Positions 1 to 11,801 of a stretch of 64,000 nt of DNA are shown in pieces. Numbering within the stretch: the first letter of the stretch is position 1; each line of letters begins with the position of its first letter. The notes under the pieces were generated by a model. It was not told where the DNA came from. It did no database searches and was given only the letters and a program-made list of their open reading frames with translations. Source of the stretch: Rana temporaria (taxonomy: Eukaryota; Chordata; Amphibia; Anura; Ranidae); the NCBI RefSeq assembly GCF_905171775.1, contig NC_053489.1, positions 333,284,089 through 333,348,088 of the forward strand. Reading direction: 5' to 3'. Both the position numbers and the translations under genes were made by a program.

Positions 1-680
1 ACAAAAGAGATACGTCAGCGTATCTCCTGATACGCCGTCGTATCTCTGTTTCTAACTATGCGACTGATTCATAGAATCAGTTCCGCATAGATAGGCAGAA
101 GATCCGACAGGTGTAATAGACTTACACTGTCGGATCTTAGGATGCAGTACCGCGGCCGCCGCTGGGGGGAGTTTGCGTCGTAAACCAGCGTCGGGTATGC
201 AAATTAGGAGTTACCGCGATCCACGAAGATTTTTCCCGTCGTTACGTCGTCGCGAGTGTTAGATTTCCGTTGCAAAGATAGGGCACCTTTAACATGGTGT
301 AAAAGTACTCCACCATGTTAAAGTATGCCTGTCTTTCCCGCGTCGCTTTTGAATTTTTTTCAAATCTTTTATTTTTCCCGGCGTAAATCTTTTTTGCACG
401 TCGCGATTCACAAAACGTCGGCGCGTCGTAATTTCGCGCAAAGCACGTCGGGAAATTTGCGATGGGAGCATGCGCAGTACGTCCGGCGCGGGAGCGCGCC
501 TAATTTAAATGGCACTCGCCCCATTGTATTTGGCCCGCCTTGCGCCGGACGCATTTACGATACACCGCCGCAAGTTTCCAGGAAAGTGCTTTGTGGATCG
601 AGCACTAAACCTGAAAACTTACGGCGGTGTAACTTAAATGGCTTACATGTCCCCGGCGCAATTGTACGTGAATCTGGCCC
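1..680. mobile_element. Harbinger-like MITE, family A (copy 1, left end cut)
   Basis: Non-coding miniature element. Its right terminus reads GTGAATCTGGCCC at 668-680. The left terminus lies outside the window. The interior matches the copy at 18430-18974 closely (paired blocks spelling GATCCGACAGGTGTAAT and GTCGGATCTTAGGATGC, then TTTGCGTCG). Sister copies lie at 40311 and 62237. CpG-rich short inverted blocks run through it. Small open frames inside are not genes. Confidence 0.8.
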
Positions 681-1554
681 AAAAAGTAAAATAAATTAAA
701 CATTGTTTTTTTTAAAGCACCCCATCCCTCCATGCTCATGCATACGTAAGTGTAAACTGTATTTAACACTAGACCTCCTCTGTAACTCGGAACAGGTAAC
801 CTGTAAAAAAAAATTTAAGTGTTGACTATGAAGATTTTTAAGTACCGTAGCTTGTCGCCATTCCAAGAGTGTGCGCAATTTTAAAGAATGACATGGTAGG
901 TATCTATTTACCTGGCGTAAAATCATCTTTTACATTATACAAAAAAATTGGGGTAACTAGGGACTCTGCTAAAAAAAATATATAATATTTGGGGGTTCTA
1001 AGTTATTTTCTAGCAAAAAAATAATAATTTGAACTTGAAAAAGTTCCAGAAAAGGCCTGGTCAGCAAGTGGTTAAAGAAAACTTTGGCTTTAGAATCACT
1101 TTAATCTGGAAGAGAATGCTACTATTATGTCTGCCTAAAAACATTGCTTCCTCCCTCCTCATACCTATGCCATATACTACTGGTAAAAAGCTGTGTGTAA
1201 ATAAAAAATTTCAATCTACCCAGATGCGATCATAGGATGCAAAAGCTTCGGTGTTCAGAAAACTGCTACCCATCAGAAAATGCAATGGAAGAGAAGCTTA
1301 TTGCGCATGCACTATGTATTTCAACATGGCCACTATGCGTTCCAATAGGTTTCCTAATCTGACAACACGAAGGCGGCAGCAGACATTTTGTTACACCCAG
1401 GCAAGTCTTGAATTTGACACTTATTTTAGCAGTAAAATCACCTTTTATACTGAAATACAGTACAATACAGAGTTTGTTTTGTTTTATTTCATTTCGGAAT
1501 TAGTTTAGTTTCGTTTTCAGTAAATTTGGTTTCTTTTATTCATTTTCTAAAGAA
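681..1554. other. Unassigned AT-rich spacer
   Basis: No recognisable gene, terminal inverted repeat or tandem repeat. Short open frames here have no family features. The last 50 bases grade into the AT-rich edge of the next element. Confidence 0.5.
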
Positions 1555-3625
1555 TTCCAAATTTTCAAATTAGGATCGGTTATAAAATGATCAGTCAATT
1601 TGAATTATGTGTGAAGAATTGCTGGTTGTTAAGCAGTGGGCCGGAAAGCTGGCTGCTGCACCCTTAACAGTCGATGACTCATTAACTGTCAGTGGGCTTC
1701 CCCACTGACAGCTAAAATGTAAACAAAACAATGCCGGCAATAGAAAATTCTGAAAAAAAACACAGCATGGGCTCCCCCCCAATCCATACCAGGCCCTTCG
1801 GGTCTGGTATGGATTCTAAAAGGAACCTTGTGACAAATTTTTAACAAAAACACAGTGTAATCCTCCCAAATCCACCCCAGGGCCCTTATCTGAGCATGCA
1901 GCCCGGCAGGCCAGGAAAGTGGTGGATGAGCAAGCACTCCCTCCTGAGCCATACCAGACCACATGCCCTCAACATGGGGGGGTGCTCTGCCCCCCCCACT
2001 CTTAAGCACCTTGTCCCCACTATGATGGGGACAAGGGCCTCTTCCCCACAACCCTGGGCTGTGGTTGTGGGGGTCTGCAGGCAGGGGGCTTATCAGAATC
2101 TGGAAGCCCCTTTTAACAAGGGGGCCCCCAGATCCTGCCCCCCCTATATGAATGAGTATGGGGTACATAGTACCCCTCCCCATTCACCAAAAATGTTTAA
2201 TAAGTGAATAAAGACAGTGCACAAGTTTTTGACAATTCCTTTATTAAAAAATAAAAAACAATGCCCCCCAATTTAGATCCATCACACGCCGCCAATCTCA
2301 CTGCCAAACCCCAAAAAATTAAAAACCTCCAGCCTTGTCGAACACTCCTTGCTGACTGCCTGCTCCCCTGTCTAACATTTCTTAAATTGCTAAGGGGCAG
2401 AGTCACCTGATCACGTCAGCACTGCCTCTTACCTGTTTAAGAACTGACACCCGGCGAGGTAGGCATTAGGTAGGCAGCCTTGGTTGCGGGCAGAGATTTT
2501 TTTTTCAGGTCTACCGATGCAGTGGGCATCATGAATGAAGAAGATTGATGATGGATCTACATCGAGAGGCTTTTTTTTGTTTTTTAAAAACGGTCTATTG
2601 TTTTTCTTTAATTTCGACACTCACAGCATCATGGCAGCCACAGGTCACATGAGATTCCTCAGGATAATGTGAACACTCCATTCCCCAGCCTTAAAGGCTA
2701 TAAGGTGCCCCCACAAGGGGATATCCGGTGAAGTCACTTAAACCGGATTGTGATCATCTTAACCCATCATAGGGTCATAAAGTGCAAGTGAGTGCAAAAT
2801 AAAGCAGCATATCACCATTTTGCGGCCATTACATATAAGGCACAACTCCTTAATACTGAGTACTCACACATATAGAATTGCTCAGTCGGTTAGATCATGC
2901 ACATTGATATAGATTAATAAACAGAGGATAGTGGGTAGTAACCACTGGTCAGCCCAAGGAAACACAAAGCAAAAGCTAGAGCATGTACCTCCTAGCTCAT
3001 CAGAGTAAATGGCTACCATTAAACAATCAATCGGAGCCCACTACTTGAAGATTCCACTTTTGGGGTACCCATTCTATTGTTTAATAACATCAGGTGTACC
3101 TATTATTTTTTAATTTTAAGGTGTAAGGAACACCTGTAAATTCAGTTCTGTAATTAACCCTTTAGGGGCCAGGGTGCCCAGCTGAAATATCCCTTCGATT
3201 TGACAACTTTAGGGCAAAGAAATCCCTCACCGGCAGACCCCCACAACCACAGCCCAGGGTTGAGGGGAAGAGACCCTTGTCCCCATCAACATGGGGACAA
3301 GGTGCTTTGGGGCAGGAGGGCAGACCCCCCGCCCTAAAGCACCCCCCATGTTGTGGGCATGTGACCTGGTATGGTTCAGGAGAGGGTTTTTTATTTATTT
3401 TGGCGTAGGGTTCCCCTTAGAATCCATACTAGACCTGGCATTGTTTTGTTTACATTTCAGCTGTCAGTGGGGAAGCCCGCTGACAGCTATTGAGTCATCG
3501 GTTGTTAAGGACGTGGCAGCCAGCTTCCCGACCCGCTGCTTAACAACCAGCTATTCTTCACACAGAATTTGAATTGGCTAATCATTTTTGGACCGATCTG
3601 AATCCTAATCGTTCTGAAAATTTGG
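1555..3625. mobile_element. Element with long inverted arms
   Basis: The left arm (about 1555-2180) is an imperfect reverse complement of the right arm (about 3190-3625). Shared blocks include GCTTAACAACCAGC, GCTGTCAGTGGGGAAGCCC with its complement, and the CCCAACATGGGG-type GC-rich blocks. The middle (2200-3190) is unlike the arms and shows no transposase. A third, partial copy of the arm sequence lies at about 52380-53225. The pattern suggests a non-autonomous foldback-type DNA transposon. No clear target duplication was found, so the outer limits are approximate. Confidence 0.6.
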
Positions 3626-3639
3626 AATTTGTTAAAAAA

Positions 3640-5447
3640 CAAATTAAATTAAATTAATTTTAACAAATTTCAATGACATTCATTACTATTCATTCCTATT
3701 TAATTTGGAGATGTTCCTTGATAAAGAACATTATGTTTTATCAAGTTGTAAAGCTGACCATACGCTAATAGATTCTCAAAATTTCATACAACTATTTGTA
3801 CAAAAATTCTCGGTACATTCAACAACTTGATGACTGCCGTTCAAAAATACTTCAAAACCGAATTTGCTCCTAACATTACATTTTGGAATAAATGTAATTT
3901 CCCAAACAGAAATCACATACATATTAGAAATGTATTTGTTCGAGAAATATTTTCCATCCTGCTCCCTCAAGTTTTCTCATCACTGCAGTCAAAATCGAAT
4001 GTTGATTTTGCCCCCCTAACAATTTGAAAATCAAACAAACGTTCTTAAAACGAACCATTTCAAAGAAAATCCTGCTAGTATATGGACACGTTTGCAAATG
4101 TCTATATTAATACAAAATTAAAAATGTTAGAACAAAAAAAGTATAAATGTGATAGTCATTTCAAAAATGTAAGGGGAACACTGCAACAATAACATATTCG
4201 CTCACTAAAAATACACTTTCCCTTTAAGTAGTAATTATTATCATTTAATGAGAAACTATTCTTCAGATGACATCTTTTTTCTGGAAATATATTCAGAGAC
4301 ACAACATGCCAACTATCTGTCAGGTAGCTTATTTATTGTACATATAGCAAGTACACGGGATCCTTACAGCTCTACAAATCATGTGAATGCATTTGCCATT
4401 TGTTTTTAACAGAAAAACATATGGTGTCTCGATGAGAGAGTATCTATTACCAGCGGATCCTTGGATGGTGTACTGCAGTTCATTCATCTTAGTCATTCAT
4501 CTTGTCTTACTTTGCACATGACCAAAGACCCAGCAAGTAATGTGATAAAGCAATCTGAGCTAGTTAGCAAGAGTAATGTTCCTGTCATTATGTTCCACAT
4601 GCATTATTATTATTATTGATTCATAACATTTTCTACACGTGCTATCTCTTGTAGCAACCCATGTAGCCTATCATGTACTAGTTATAATGATTTTTAACAA
4701 ACATGACTGATGATAAAAATAATTATATTTCTGTATGAATATTTTAAAAGTTGGAAACATATCCTACATTTTTGTCCCATCCATAGTTTAAAAACACTGT
4801 AACTATAGAAAAAAAAGGCCATCTTTAAAAGAAGGATGTAGTACCTACCTCTTCAGTGGGTAATGACTCAGATCTTCACAATTTTTAAGAGCTCCAAAGG
4901 CAAAAGAGTCATTTAACATGATTCTGAGTGCATCGGATGCCTGGTCCCTGCCTGCACGCTATGGTTTCATCCAACACTCCATACACAACTACAGAACCGT
5001 TAAATATTTAAGTGATCACCTACCAAGAAGATAGACAACCTTTTTCCTTTTTTTAATAACAACGAAAAACTTAAAAAATTTTATGCACTTAAAACCTCAA
5101 AAAAATCTCAAATGCAATACCTGCACCCATCCCTTCCATCAGCACTTCCATCCTTTCATAATCTGTTACAAAAACAATATCTGCCTTCACAAGTCCACAC
5201 AACTTCTTCATGGAGTTGAAACTGGTGCTCCAGTGTTGCAGTCTGTGCCCTCTGCCAACCTGTCTCCTCGTTGAGTTATCATCACATTGTAGCAGTCTCC
5301 TGAAGCCTCAGTGGTTTCCTCCACTGAAAAGCCAACTGAATACATTTCCTAGGTAGTGACATGAGCAATAGAAGAAGGATCTTTCCAATCTGCAATCTAT
5401 AAGAAAGGAAACTTAGGTTTCACTGCAACATGTCACAACAGATTTAG

Positions 5448-5450
<3 letters not shown>
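3640..5450. other. Unassigned AT-rich DNA
   Basis: No gene, RNA gene or transposon end was recognised. Composition is AT-rich with short homopolymers. This may be comparatively old or unique sequence. Confidence 0.5.
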
Positions 5451-5451
<1 letters not shown>

Positions 5452-5537
<86 letters not shown>

Positions 5538-5606
5538 TATAGATATATAGATATAGATATATATAGAGAGAGAGAGAGAGAGAGATTAGTTTTTTTTTTT
5601 TTTTTC
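5452..5606. repeat. (TA)n-(GA)n-poly(T) microsatellite
   Basis: About 80 bases of uninterrupted TA repeat, then TAGATA variants, a GA run near 5566-5585 and a poly-T run. An open frame across it encodes only alternating Ile-Tyr and is an artefact of the repeat. Confidence 0.97.
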
Positions 5607-6770
5607 CATTTGGCAACCTATTAATTACAGCCATTAAAACCAAAGACAACCTAAAGTTGTTAGCCAAGGAATTTTATCTCGTTCAAGGTTTATTCAATGT
5701 CCACCTGTCAAAATGATGTATGGTATTAATAGTGCTAAAATAAGAATCAGTTGTTTGAAATTGGTAATTAAGTACCTTGTCCTTAAAATTTTAATTTTTA
5801 ATTATGCTTCAGTGCTGTTTTTTATTTTCTGTTAATCTTGTCAATATAATTGATTCCTCTGATGCATTTCAATTACAAGTTGACAATATTACCATAGTGA
5901 TTACAACATTTTAAGATGTAATGATATAATATGTAAATTCTAGTCAATATACACTCATTTCAACCATTTCCATTGTACAAATTGAAACATAACTTAATGT
6001 CTGGAAAGTTCCTTTCACCCATCACTTCCATTCTGTACCTGCTTTTCTCCTTTCACCGATTCTGTGCTGGGGATCAAATTGGCTCTGTATATGACCCCCC
6101 CCCCCCCCCTCCTGGCAGCAGCAACTGTGAGCCTGTGAGAAGGAGACATGATGATGGTGCTACAGTGGCAAGTGCACAGTCACCACAATTAACATCACAA
6201 TTCTGGCCAGTGGAACGAACAGCGGCTCGGCTGAGTGGCAATTCCTATTACTGAAAGGCTGTCTGTGTAAGTGCTGAAATGTAAGTGCAATACTTTGGAT
6301 TGTTTTTTTCTACTATTTATAATGTCAGAGGTGAAGTGGTTCAGTGTGCTGGGCTTAAAAATTGGGTACTATTAGATGCATCCTGAAGATACAGAGAAGA
6401 TGGCCTTTATCTGTCCATTGGGGTTCTTCAAATTTTGGAAACAGGGATGCCAACACCCTGTTGAGGAGTCCCCACAACTCAGAAACTCCCTCAGAAATGT
6501 GGACCTTACTGACGTCCAAAGGGGTGCCAAATTGCTGACCCCAGAGAAAGGGAGTGACAGAGGCTGAGGCTATTGGAGTCTTCTGCAGGTATTCCCAAGC
6601 TCTACTGCAACCTCACTCAAATAGGGGATGGAGGCCTACCCAAACTCTCTAAGAAGGACTTGAGAAAGGACCAGATGGAAGACCCCCTCTGCCATTTGAC
6701 CCTGAAAGCCCAGGAAAGTGGGTGCTCCGGATTGCTATTGGTGAACGCTTCAAAGAAGCAGGTCTGGTCC
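5607..6770. other. Unassigned DNA with a short poly(C) run
   Basis: No supported gene. A run of C begins near 6090. The open frames across 5973-6902 lack any recognisable domain, and neither codon pattern nor context supports them. Confidence 0.45.
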
Positions 6771-6775
6771 ATAAA

Positions 6776-7060
6776 TAGGGATGAGCCAAACACCCCCCGG
6801 TTTGGTTCACAGCAGAACATGCGAACAGGCAAAAAAGATCCATACAAGATCAAAGGGTCTGGTATCGTCTTGAGGGGGACCTCAAGCAAATTTTTTTCTT
6901 AAAATTTTCATGGTTTTTCACCCTTTAAGATTTCAGCACACAAGTCGCACCGCAAGTCGGATCCTCTTGATCTGACTTCTGGTGCCACCTCTATTCAAAT
7001 CAATGGGCTCCCATAGGGAACCATTGATTTTGAATAGAGACAGAAATGCCAGGTGAGGTT
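6776..7060. mobile_element. MITE fragments
   Basis: Begins with AGGGATGAGCCAAACACCCC, which resembles the end of a palindromic frog repeat. Around 6990-7045 there is a local inverted repeat (ATTCAAATCAATGGGCTCCC followed by its near complement). No full boundaries are visible. Confidence 0.4.
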
Positions 7061-7323
7061 TAACACAACGTTAAGCCTCGTTAAATCACGTTTAATACCC
7101 TTTTGCCAACATCTAACGTTTCTACAGCTCTAGCGCTGGAGCATCATAACGCACTGGTCCTGTAATTTTTTTTGCAACTTAAAAACGACTATGCCATTTA
7201 CAGCTCAAATCTTCATGGTAGGAATGATGCCATAGGCTAACATGGAGAGGCATTTTTAAGCTGTGAAAAACACTCATAAAAGCGGCTGTAAAAACATCAG
7301 TTGACATGAGGCATTATATTTAA

Positions 7324-8002
7324 CCACTTCCATACCAGGCACCTTACTGCCCAAGCCAATTTTCAGCTTTCAGCACTGTCGCAATTTGAATGACAATTGC
7401 GCGGTCATGCTACACTGTACCCAAATGAAATTTTTATCATTTTGTTCCCACAAATAGAGCTTTCTTTTGGTGGTATTTGATCACCTCTGCGATTTTTATT
7501 TCTTGTGCAACAACTAAAAAAAGCCCAACATTTTTGAAAAAAATGTAGTTTTTATTTTTTTCTGTTCATTTTTTTTGTAAATAAGTAAGTTTTCTTCTTC
7601 AATTATGGGCACTGATATGGCGGCACTGATGGTCACCGATGAGGTGGCACTGATGGGCACTGATAGGCAGCGCCGGTATGCTGCACTGATGGGCGTTCAT
7701 AGGCGGCACTGGGCACTCTTTGGCGGCACTCATGGGCACTCATGGGTGGCACAGATGGGCACTGATAGGTGGGCACTGGGCATAGGTGGGCACTGAGCAT
7801 AGATGGGCACTAAGAGGTGGCACTGATGGACACTGAGGGGTGGCACTGATGGACACTGAGGGGTGCCACTGGGGGGCACTCCCTGGTGGTCCAGTGTTGG
7901 CATCTGAGGGGGGTCTGCGCTGATAATCAATCAGCGCGAACCCCCTTGTCAGGAGAGCCGCCGATCGGCTCTCTTCTACTTGCGTCTGTCAGACGCGAGT
8001 GA
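7324..8002 (+). mobile_element. TTAA-family element (CCACTT ends), 3' truncated, with minisatellite
   Basis: Starts directly after TTAA (7320-7323) with CCACTTCCATACCAGGCACC. The conserved block around ACAAATAGAGCTTTCTTTTGG is shared with copies at 26451, 36524, 41483 and 46885. From 7605 to about 7885 it carries degenerate tandem units of the type GGCACTGATAGG/GGCACTGATGGG. The right end (expected AAGTGG then TTAA) is missing and sequence similarity stops near 8002. The TTAA target and short termini suggest piggyBac-type mobilisation, which is inference. Confidence 0.75.
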
Positions 8003-8150
8003 TTTTAATGCCATTGATTTTAATGGCAGGGGCGTTTTAGGTGCGGTGTATTCACTGCTCCCGCAACGACCCAAAGATGCTGCTTGCAGGACTTTTTTTC
8101 ACTGAGTTGGTAGTTTTTCAGGCGCTTTACAGGCACTATTTTTATATCCT
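8003..8150. mobile_element. Fragment of the CAGTGTGAAA-type MITE family
   Basis: The block TTTTAATGGCAGGGGCG followed by AGATGCTGCTTGCAGGAC resembles the interior of the element at 50035-50450 (TTTCAATAGGCAGGGGC ... GGCTGGCAGGAC). It sits between the truncated TTAA-family element and the gypsy LTR and has no complete termini. Confidence 0.45.
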
Positions 8151-8430
8151 GGGATATGAAGCAGACAAGGACAGTCAAGAACAAGCCAAGATCGGTAACT
8201 AAAATCAGACGTAGAACACACAGCAAGGAGCACACAGAAGCCAAAGACACCATATTGATTAGCAGGGCTGGCTTTTAGTGCATAGGTTGGTATAGTGTTC
8301 CGTGATAGGGCCTGGGGTGGAGCCATACTTTGAGGAGAGATTACTTAAGCAGCCAGATGAAGGGTGGCTGGTCTCTCAAGCTGAACACATGGAGAGGTAA
8401 GCTAACAAACATTACTGTGGATCCATGACA
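8151..8430 (-). repeat. Gypsy 3' LTR, truncated
   Basis: Similar to 14441-14671 through most of its length (shared GGACAGTCAAGAACAAGCCA, GGGCCTGGGGTGGAGCCA). It carries about 53 bases (near 8325-8378) absent from the other LTR. Its distal part is cut off at 8151, where the copy meets an unrelated MITE fragment. Confidence 0.85.
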
Positions 8431-8443
8431 GTTATCCCCTCTT
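8431..8443 (-). other. Gypsy polypurine tract
   Basis: Read on the minus strand this is AAGAGGGGATAAC, immediately upstream of the 3' LTR start TGTCATGG. That is the position and composition expected of the plus-strand primer of an LTR retrotransposon. Confidence 0.7.
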
Positions 8444-8725
8444 ACAAGGCCTTCCCCTCCCTGGCCCAGGCTTAGAGGGAAACCTCAGATGACACCCCCT
8501 CAACAGATGAGGCACAAAGACCTCAGATGCAGTGATCCAAGAATTTTTCACAGGATCAAACACTTTCCAATGCACAAGGTACTAAAGAATGCCTCTACAG
8601 AGTTCTGAATCCAGAATTTGACTAACCTCGTACTCCTGATTATCCTCAGAAACCGGGGCCACGTTAGGGAGAGGATGAGAGAACTTATTGAGGACTAAAG
8701 GCTTCAGAAGGACAATATGGAAGGA

Positions 8726-8805
8726 ATGTGAAAAATATACTACAGCGCTAATTAAATAATCAATTCCACGTGCACCTAAATAAAAAAACAAATAATATAG
8801 CTGCT
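8726..8805. mobile_element. 80-bp retroposed insert with 11-bp target duplication
   Basis: The insert lies inside the gypsy 3' region between two copies of ATATGGAAGGA (8715-8725 and 8806-8816). It is AT-rich and contains TACTACAGCGCTAATTAAAT. The long, variable-length duplication points to target-primed retroposition. The source family is not certain. It may be a very short PLE or SINE derivative. Confidence 0.6.
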
Positions 8806-8835
8806 ATATGGAAGGAGTTATAGATTTTGAGGCTT

Positions 8836-9231
8836 TTAGGAATCAGAAGTTTGAAACAAACCGAATTCATTGGTCCATTTGAAACAAAATAGACCAATGA
8901 ATCTTGGGGAAAACTTCAGAGAAGGAACTCGGAGCTTGATGTTCCTGGTGGAGAGCCAGACTTTGTCCCCTGGCTGTAGAGAAGGTTTTTTGCGCCTAAA
9001 ACTGTCAAAGCCTTTAAATTTGCCAGCAGCTGCCCTGAGGGAATCATGAACATCACCCCAAATGGAATTGAAAGACTGAGCCAAAGCTGGAATGTTTGGA
9101 GAACAGGTCATTGGAAGAGGGAGTTCAGGGTGTTTTCCATAAAATGTGAGAAAGGGTGTCTTCTGAGAACTGGTATTTACTGTACATGATTGTTGTGAGA
9201 GAATTCTGCCCACGGGAGTACAGAGGACCAA
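8836..9231 (-). pseudogene. Gypsy integrase C-terminal region relic
   Basis: The minus-strand translation contains GDKVWLSTRNIKLRVPSLKF followed by SPRFIGLF. This is the conserved stretch after the integrase core in vertebrate Ty3/gypsy elements (the GPY/F-type C-terminal region). The upstream half reads like the LTFYGKHPELP segment that follows the catalytic core. It overlaps the next integrase frame at about 9177-9231, so a frameshift separates them. The end after FIGLF is degraded. A diverged copy of this tail is found at about 19073-19195. Confidence 0.8.
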
Positions 9232-9690
9232 TTGTCATGATGAGCAGTGACTAAGGTGTGGAGAAAGACCTCTAACTCCTGATTAAAGCTCTCAGTCTGT
9301 CCATTGGATTGAGGATGATAAGATGAGGAAAAATCCAAGACAATATTGATGGATTTGCAAAAAGCTCTCCAAAAACGAGACGTAAATTGAACGCCCCTGT
9401 CAAAAACAATATGAGAAGGAACCCCATGGAGGCAGAAGATTTCTCGAACAAAAATGGGAACCAAAGCAGGGGCAGAAAGGAAGACCAGGAAGAGGATCAA
9501 AATGAGCCATCTCGGAGAACCGATTGATTACCATCCAAATGACCATATTATTCTCAGACAGTGGGAGATCAGTGATAAAATCCATGGCAATGTGAACACA
9601 ACATGACGTGCCACCTTGGAACCATGTCCCCAATGGTGGATCGAAGGTCTTGCCAGGAGGAATTTTTGACTTCAGGGTGGTAGAATGGGC
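9177..9690 (-). pseudogene. Gypsy integrase catalytic core relic
   Basis: The minus-strand frames carry HIAMDFITDLPLS (first catalytic Asp region), VFDRGVQFTSRFW (second Asp) and SSSYHPQSNGQTE (catalytic Glu). These are the D,D-E landmarks of a retroviral-type integrase, which would insert the cDNA into the host genome. The first part lies in a different frame from the rest, so at least one frameshift is present. The H2C2 zinc-binding N-terminal domain usually found before DFITDLP is missing: only a short linker joins RNase H to the core. Confidence 0.85.
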
Positions 9691-10155
9691 AACAATGCTT
9701 GAGGTCAGAATGATTGGCTCAGGTTCAGGGGTGGACTCCTCGTCCAGAGTGTCAAATGACCTAGAGAGTGCATCAGCCCGACCGTTGCAGGGACCAGGTT
9801 TGTACGTAATCGTGAAATTAAAACAGGAAAAGAAAAGACTCCATCTGGCCTGTCTGGGATTCAGATGTTTAGCATTCTGTAAGTACTGTAGATTCTTATG
9901 ATCAGTAAAAATAATTATGGAGTGAAGGGAACCCTCCAAGAGATGACGCCACTCCTTTAACACCAATTTAATTGCAAGAAGTTCCCAGTCACCAATAGCA
10001 TCATTTCTCTCTGCCTGAGATATTTTTTTTTTTATAGAAGAATGCACATAGTTGGCGTCTCTTCTCAAAGGATTGAAAAAGCACAGCTCCCACCCCCCCA
10101 TTGAAGAAGTGTCCACTTCATTAAAAAATGGATCCCCAGGTTTGGGTCTCCTCAA
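9691..10155 (-). pseudogene. Gypsy RNase H relic
   Basis: The minus-strand frame reads EVDTSSMGG at the start (first RNase H acidic position), AIGDWELLAIKLVLKEWRHL in the middle, IIFTDHKNLQYLQ next and PGPCNGRADALSR at the end. These are the hallmark segments of Ty3/gypsy RNase H, which degrades the RNA strand during reverse transcription. The frame is open for over 150 codons but has substitutions at conserved positions (DTSS rather than DASS). Confidence 0.88.
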
Positions 10156-10424
10156 GGTCCAGAGACAAAGGCCTGTTTCAGGTCGAGAAATGCAGAGACA
10201 GCTTCAGGGGGCCTGTCCTTGGCACTGCCTATAATAATTTGTGATCCCAAGAAAGCATGTGTGGCCTTGAGGCTAGCAGATAGAGGCCAGTTGGTAATGG
10301 CCAAGACCTTTCCAGGATTCATACGAAGACCCAAACTCGAGACAAAGCATCCCAGAAACAGGAACTCAGAACATTCAAAAGAACATTTCTCCAGCTTGGC
10401 ACACAGATCATTCATTCTCTCTAA
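10152..10424 (-). pseudogene. Gypsy reverse transcriptase C-terminal part
   Basis: The minus-strand frame reads CAKLEKCSFECSEFLFLGCF and, after a gap, ITNWPLSASLKATHAFLG. These match the thumb/connection region that follows the catalytic site in Ty3/gypsy RT. The frame is separated from the palm domain by the MITE at 10425-11210, which split the RT gene in two. Confidence 0.85.
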
Positions 10425-11210
10425 AGCCTCGTACACACGATCGGACATCAAACAAACTTTCCCTTGGTTTTTTGTCCAAAGGGAGTTGTCCGGTCACATC
10501 CATAGCATACACACTTTTTCGGCAACAAACACGAACGTAGTGACGTTTCAACGTACTGACGAGAGTTTAAAAGAGGAAGTTCAATTCTCCGGTGTCACCC
10601 TTCGGGCTCCTTCATCGAGAGTTAGTAGAGGTTTCGTCTGTGTGCATTCGCGATTTTCAGTTTTGTGCAATTTTGTTCGTTTCTGAACATCCGTTCGTCA
10701 AACAGACATGTTGCACAATGGGGTTGTGCTAACTTGACCAACAAAAAAATATAGAAATATGTTTGATTCATATAACCAAAATACACTAATCCAAAAGTAA
10801 AGACATTTGTTTTTACTCTGTCAGTATCACCAGCAAAGCAGCTTTATCACATTTTAAAGAAGAAGAGAACGTGCGCTGCTTTTCTAGATTTCAGAACTTG
10901 CCGCGTCACGAATGTGCTCTTTCAAATACGAACGCTAGTTTTACCAGACAGAACGCTTCCGGCTGGTCTTTGCTTCTGAGCATGCGCGTTTGTACTTTGT
11001 CCAAAAGTCAGATTGCTTGCTGTACACACGGTCGGACTAGGCACCATCGGACTCTTGTTGACGTAAAGTTTGTCCGTTTGCAGACCAAACTTTTTGTCCG
11101 ATGAAACCCGAAAAAGTTTTTCCGATGGAGCGTACTCACGGTCTGACTATTTTGAAAACTTGCTCATTTTGAAGTTTGTTGGCAAAAAGTCTGACCGTGT
11201 GTACGGGCCT
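10425..11210. mobile_element. TAA-flanked MITE inside the gypsy RT gene
   Basis: Termini are AGCCTCGTACACACGATCGG on the left and the complement of AGGCCCGTACACACGGTCAG on the right. The target duplication TAA is at 10422-10424 and 11211-11213. Three-base TAA duplications are typical of PIF/Harbinger-type elements. A short relative with TTA duplications lies at 29870-30092. No transposase is seen. Confidence 0.88.
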
Positions 11211-11213
11211 TAA

Positions 11214-11480
11214 GGCGCTAAAGTAAAGTGCGAACATGGTTTCTGTAAACAAGCAGATTTTCTGAAAAGATAAGAATGTCATCCAGATAGATGACAACAA
11301 ACTGATACAGCAGATCCCTGAAGATTTAATTGACAACGTTTTGGAACACAGCTGGGGCATTACACAAACCAAAAGACATAACCAAGTATTCGTAATGCCT
11401 GTCTCTAGTGTTAAACGCATTTTTCAATTTGTCACCTTCCCGCATCCAAATCAGATTGTATGCACCTCTGAGATCCAACT
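11214..11480 (-). pseudogene. Gypsy reverse transcriptase catalytic (palm) relic
   Basis: Minus-strand pieces read FGLCNAPAVFQ-like sequence and VIYLDDILIF around 11277-11300. YLDD is the RT catalytic box that binds the metal ions. The surrounding frame is broken by several stops. The protein would copy the element RNA into DNA. In this copy it cannot work because the gene is split and frameshifted. Confidence 0.85.
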
Positions 11481-11591
11481 TGGGAAAAATGGAGGCACCT
11501 TACAACCTGTCGAATAGCTCAGAAATTAAGGGTAAGGGGTATCAATTTTTGATAGTCACCGTGTTTAAACCTCAATAGTCGATGCAGGGTC

Positions 11592-11801
11592 TCAAGGTAC
11601 CATTCTTTTTGGCAACAAAAAAGAACCTGCTCCTGCAGGCGATGAAGATTTCCAAATGAAACCTCTCTCTAGATGCTCTGCAACATACTCTGGCATGGCC
11701 TGTGTCTCTGGGATGGACAGAGGGTAGGTACGAACCCTGGGCAGAGTTCCTCTGGGAACAAGGTCAATAGCACAGTCAAAGAACCTGTGAGGAGGAAGCA
11801 C
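11592..11801 (-). pseudogene. Gypsy reverse transcriptase N-terminal relic
   Basis: The minus-strand frame contains FFDCAIDLVPRGTLPRVRTY, PLSIPETQAMPEYVAEHL and SSSPAGAGSFLLPKR. These are the first conserved RT blocks of vertebrate Ty3/gypsy elements (the PYRLSP/PASAGFFFV-type region). The frame ends at a degraded K-K-DG motif. Confidence 0.88.

Noticed and set aside
5413..5667. Open frame encoding long Tyr-Ile repeats (also at 39.4, 51.7 and 61.2 kb)
   Set aside because: It is only the translation of TA microsatellite and has no flanking coding signal.
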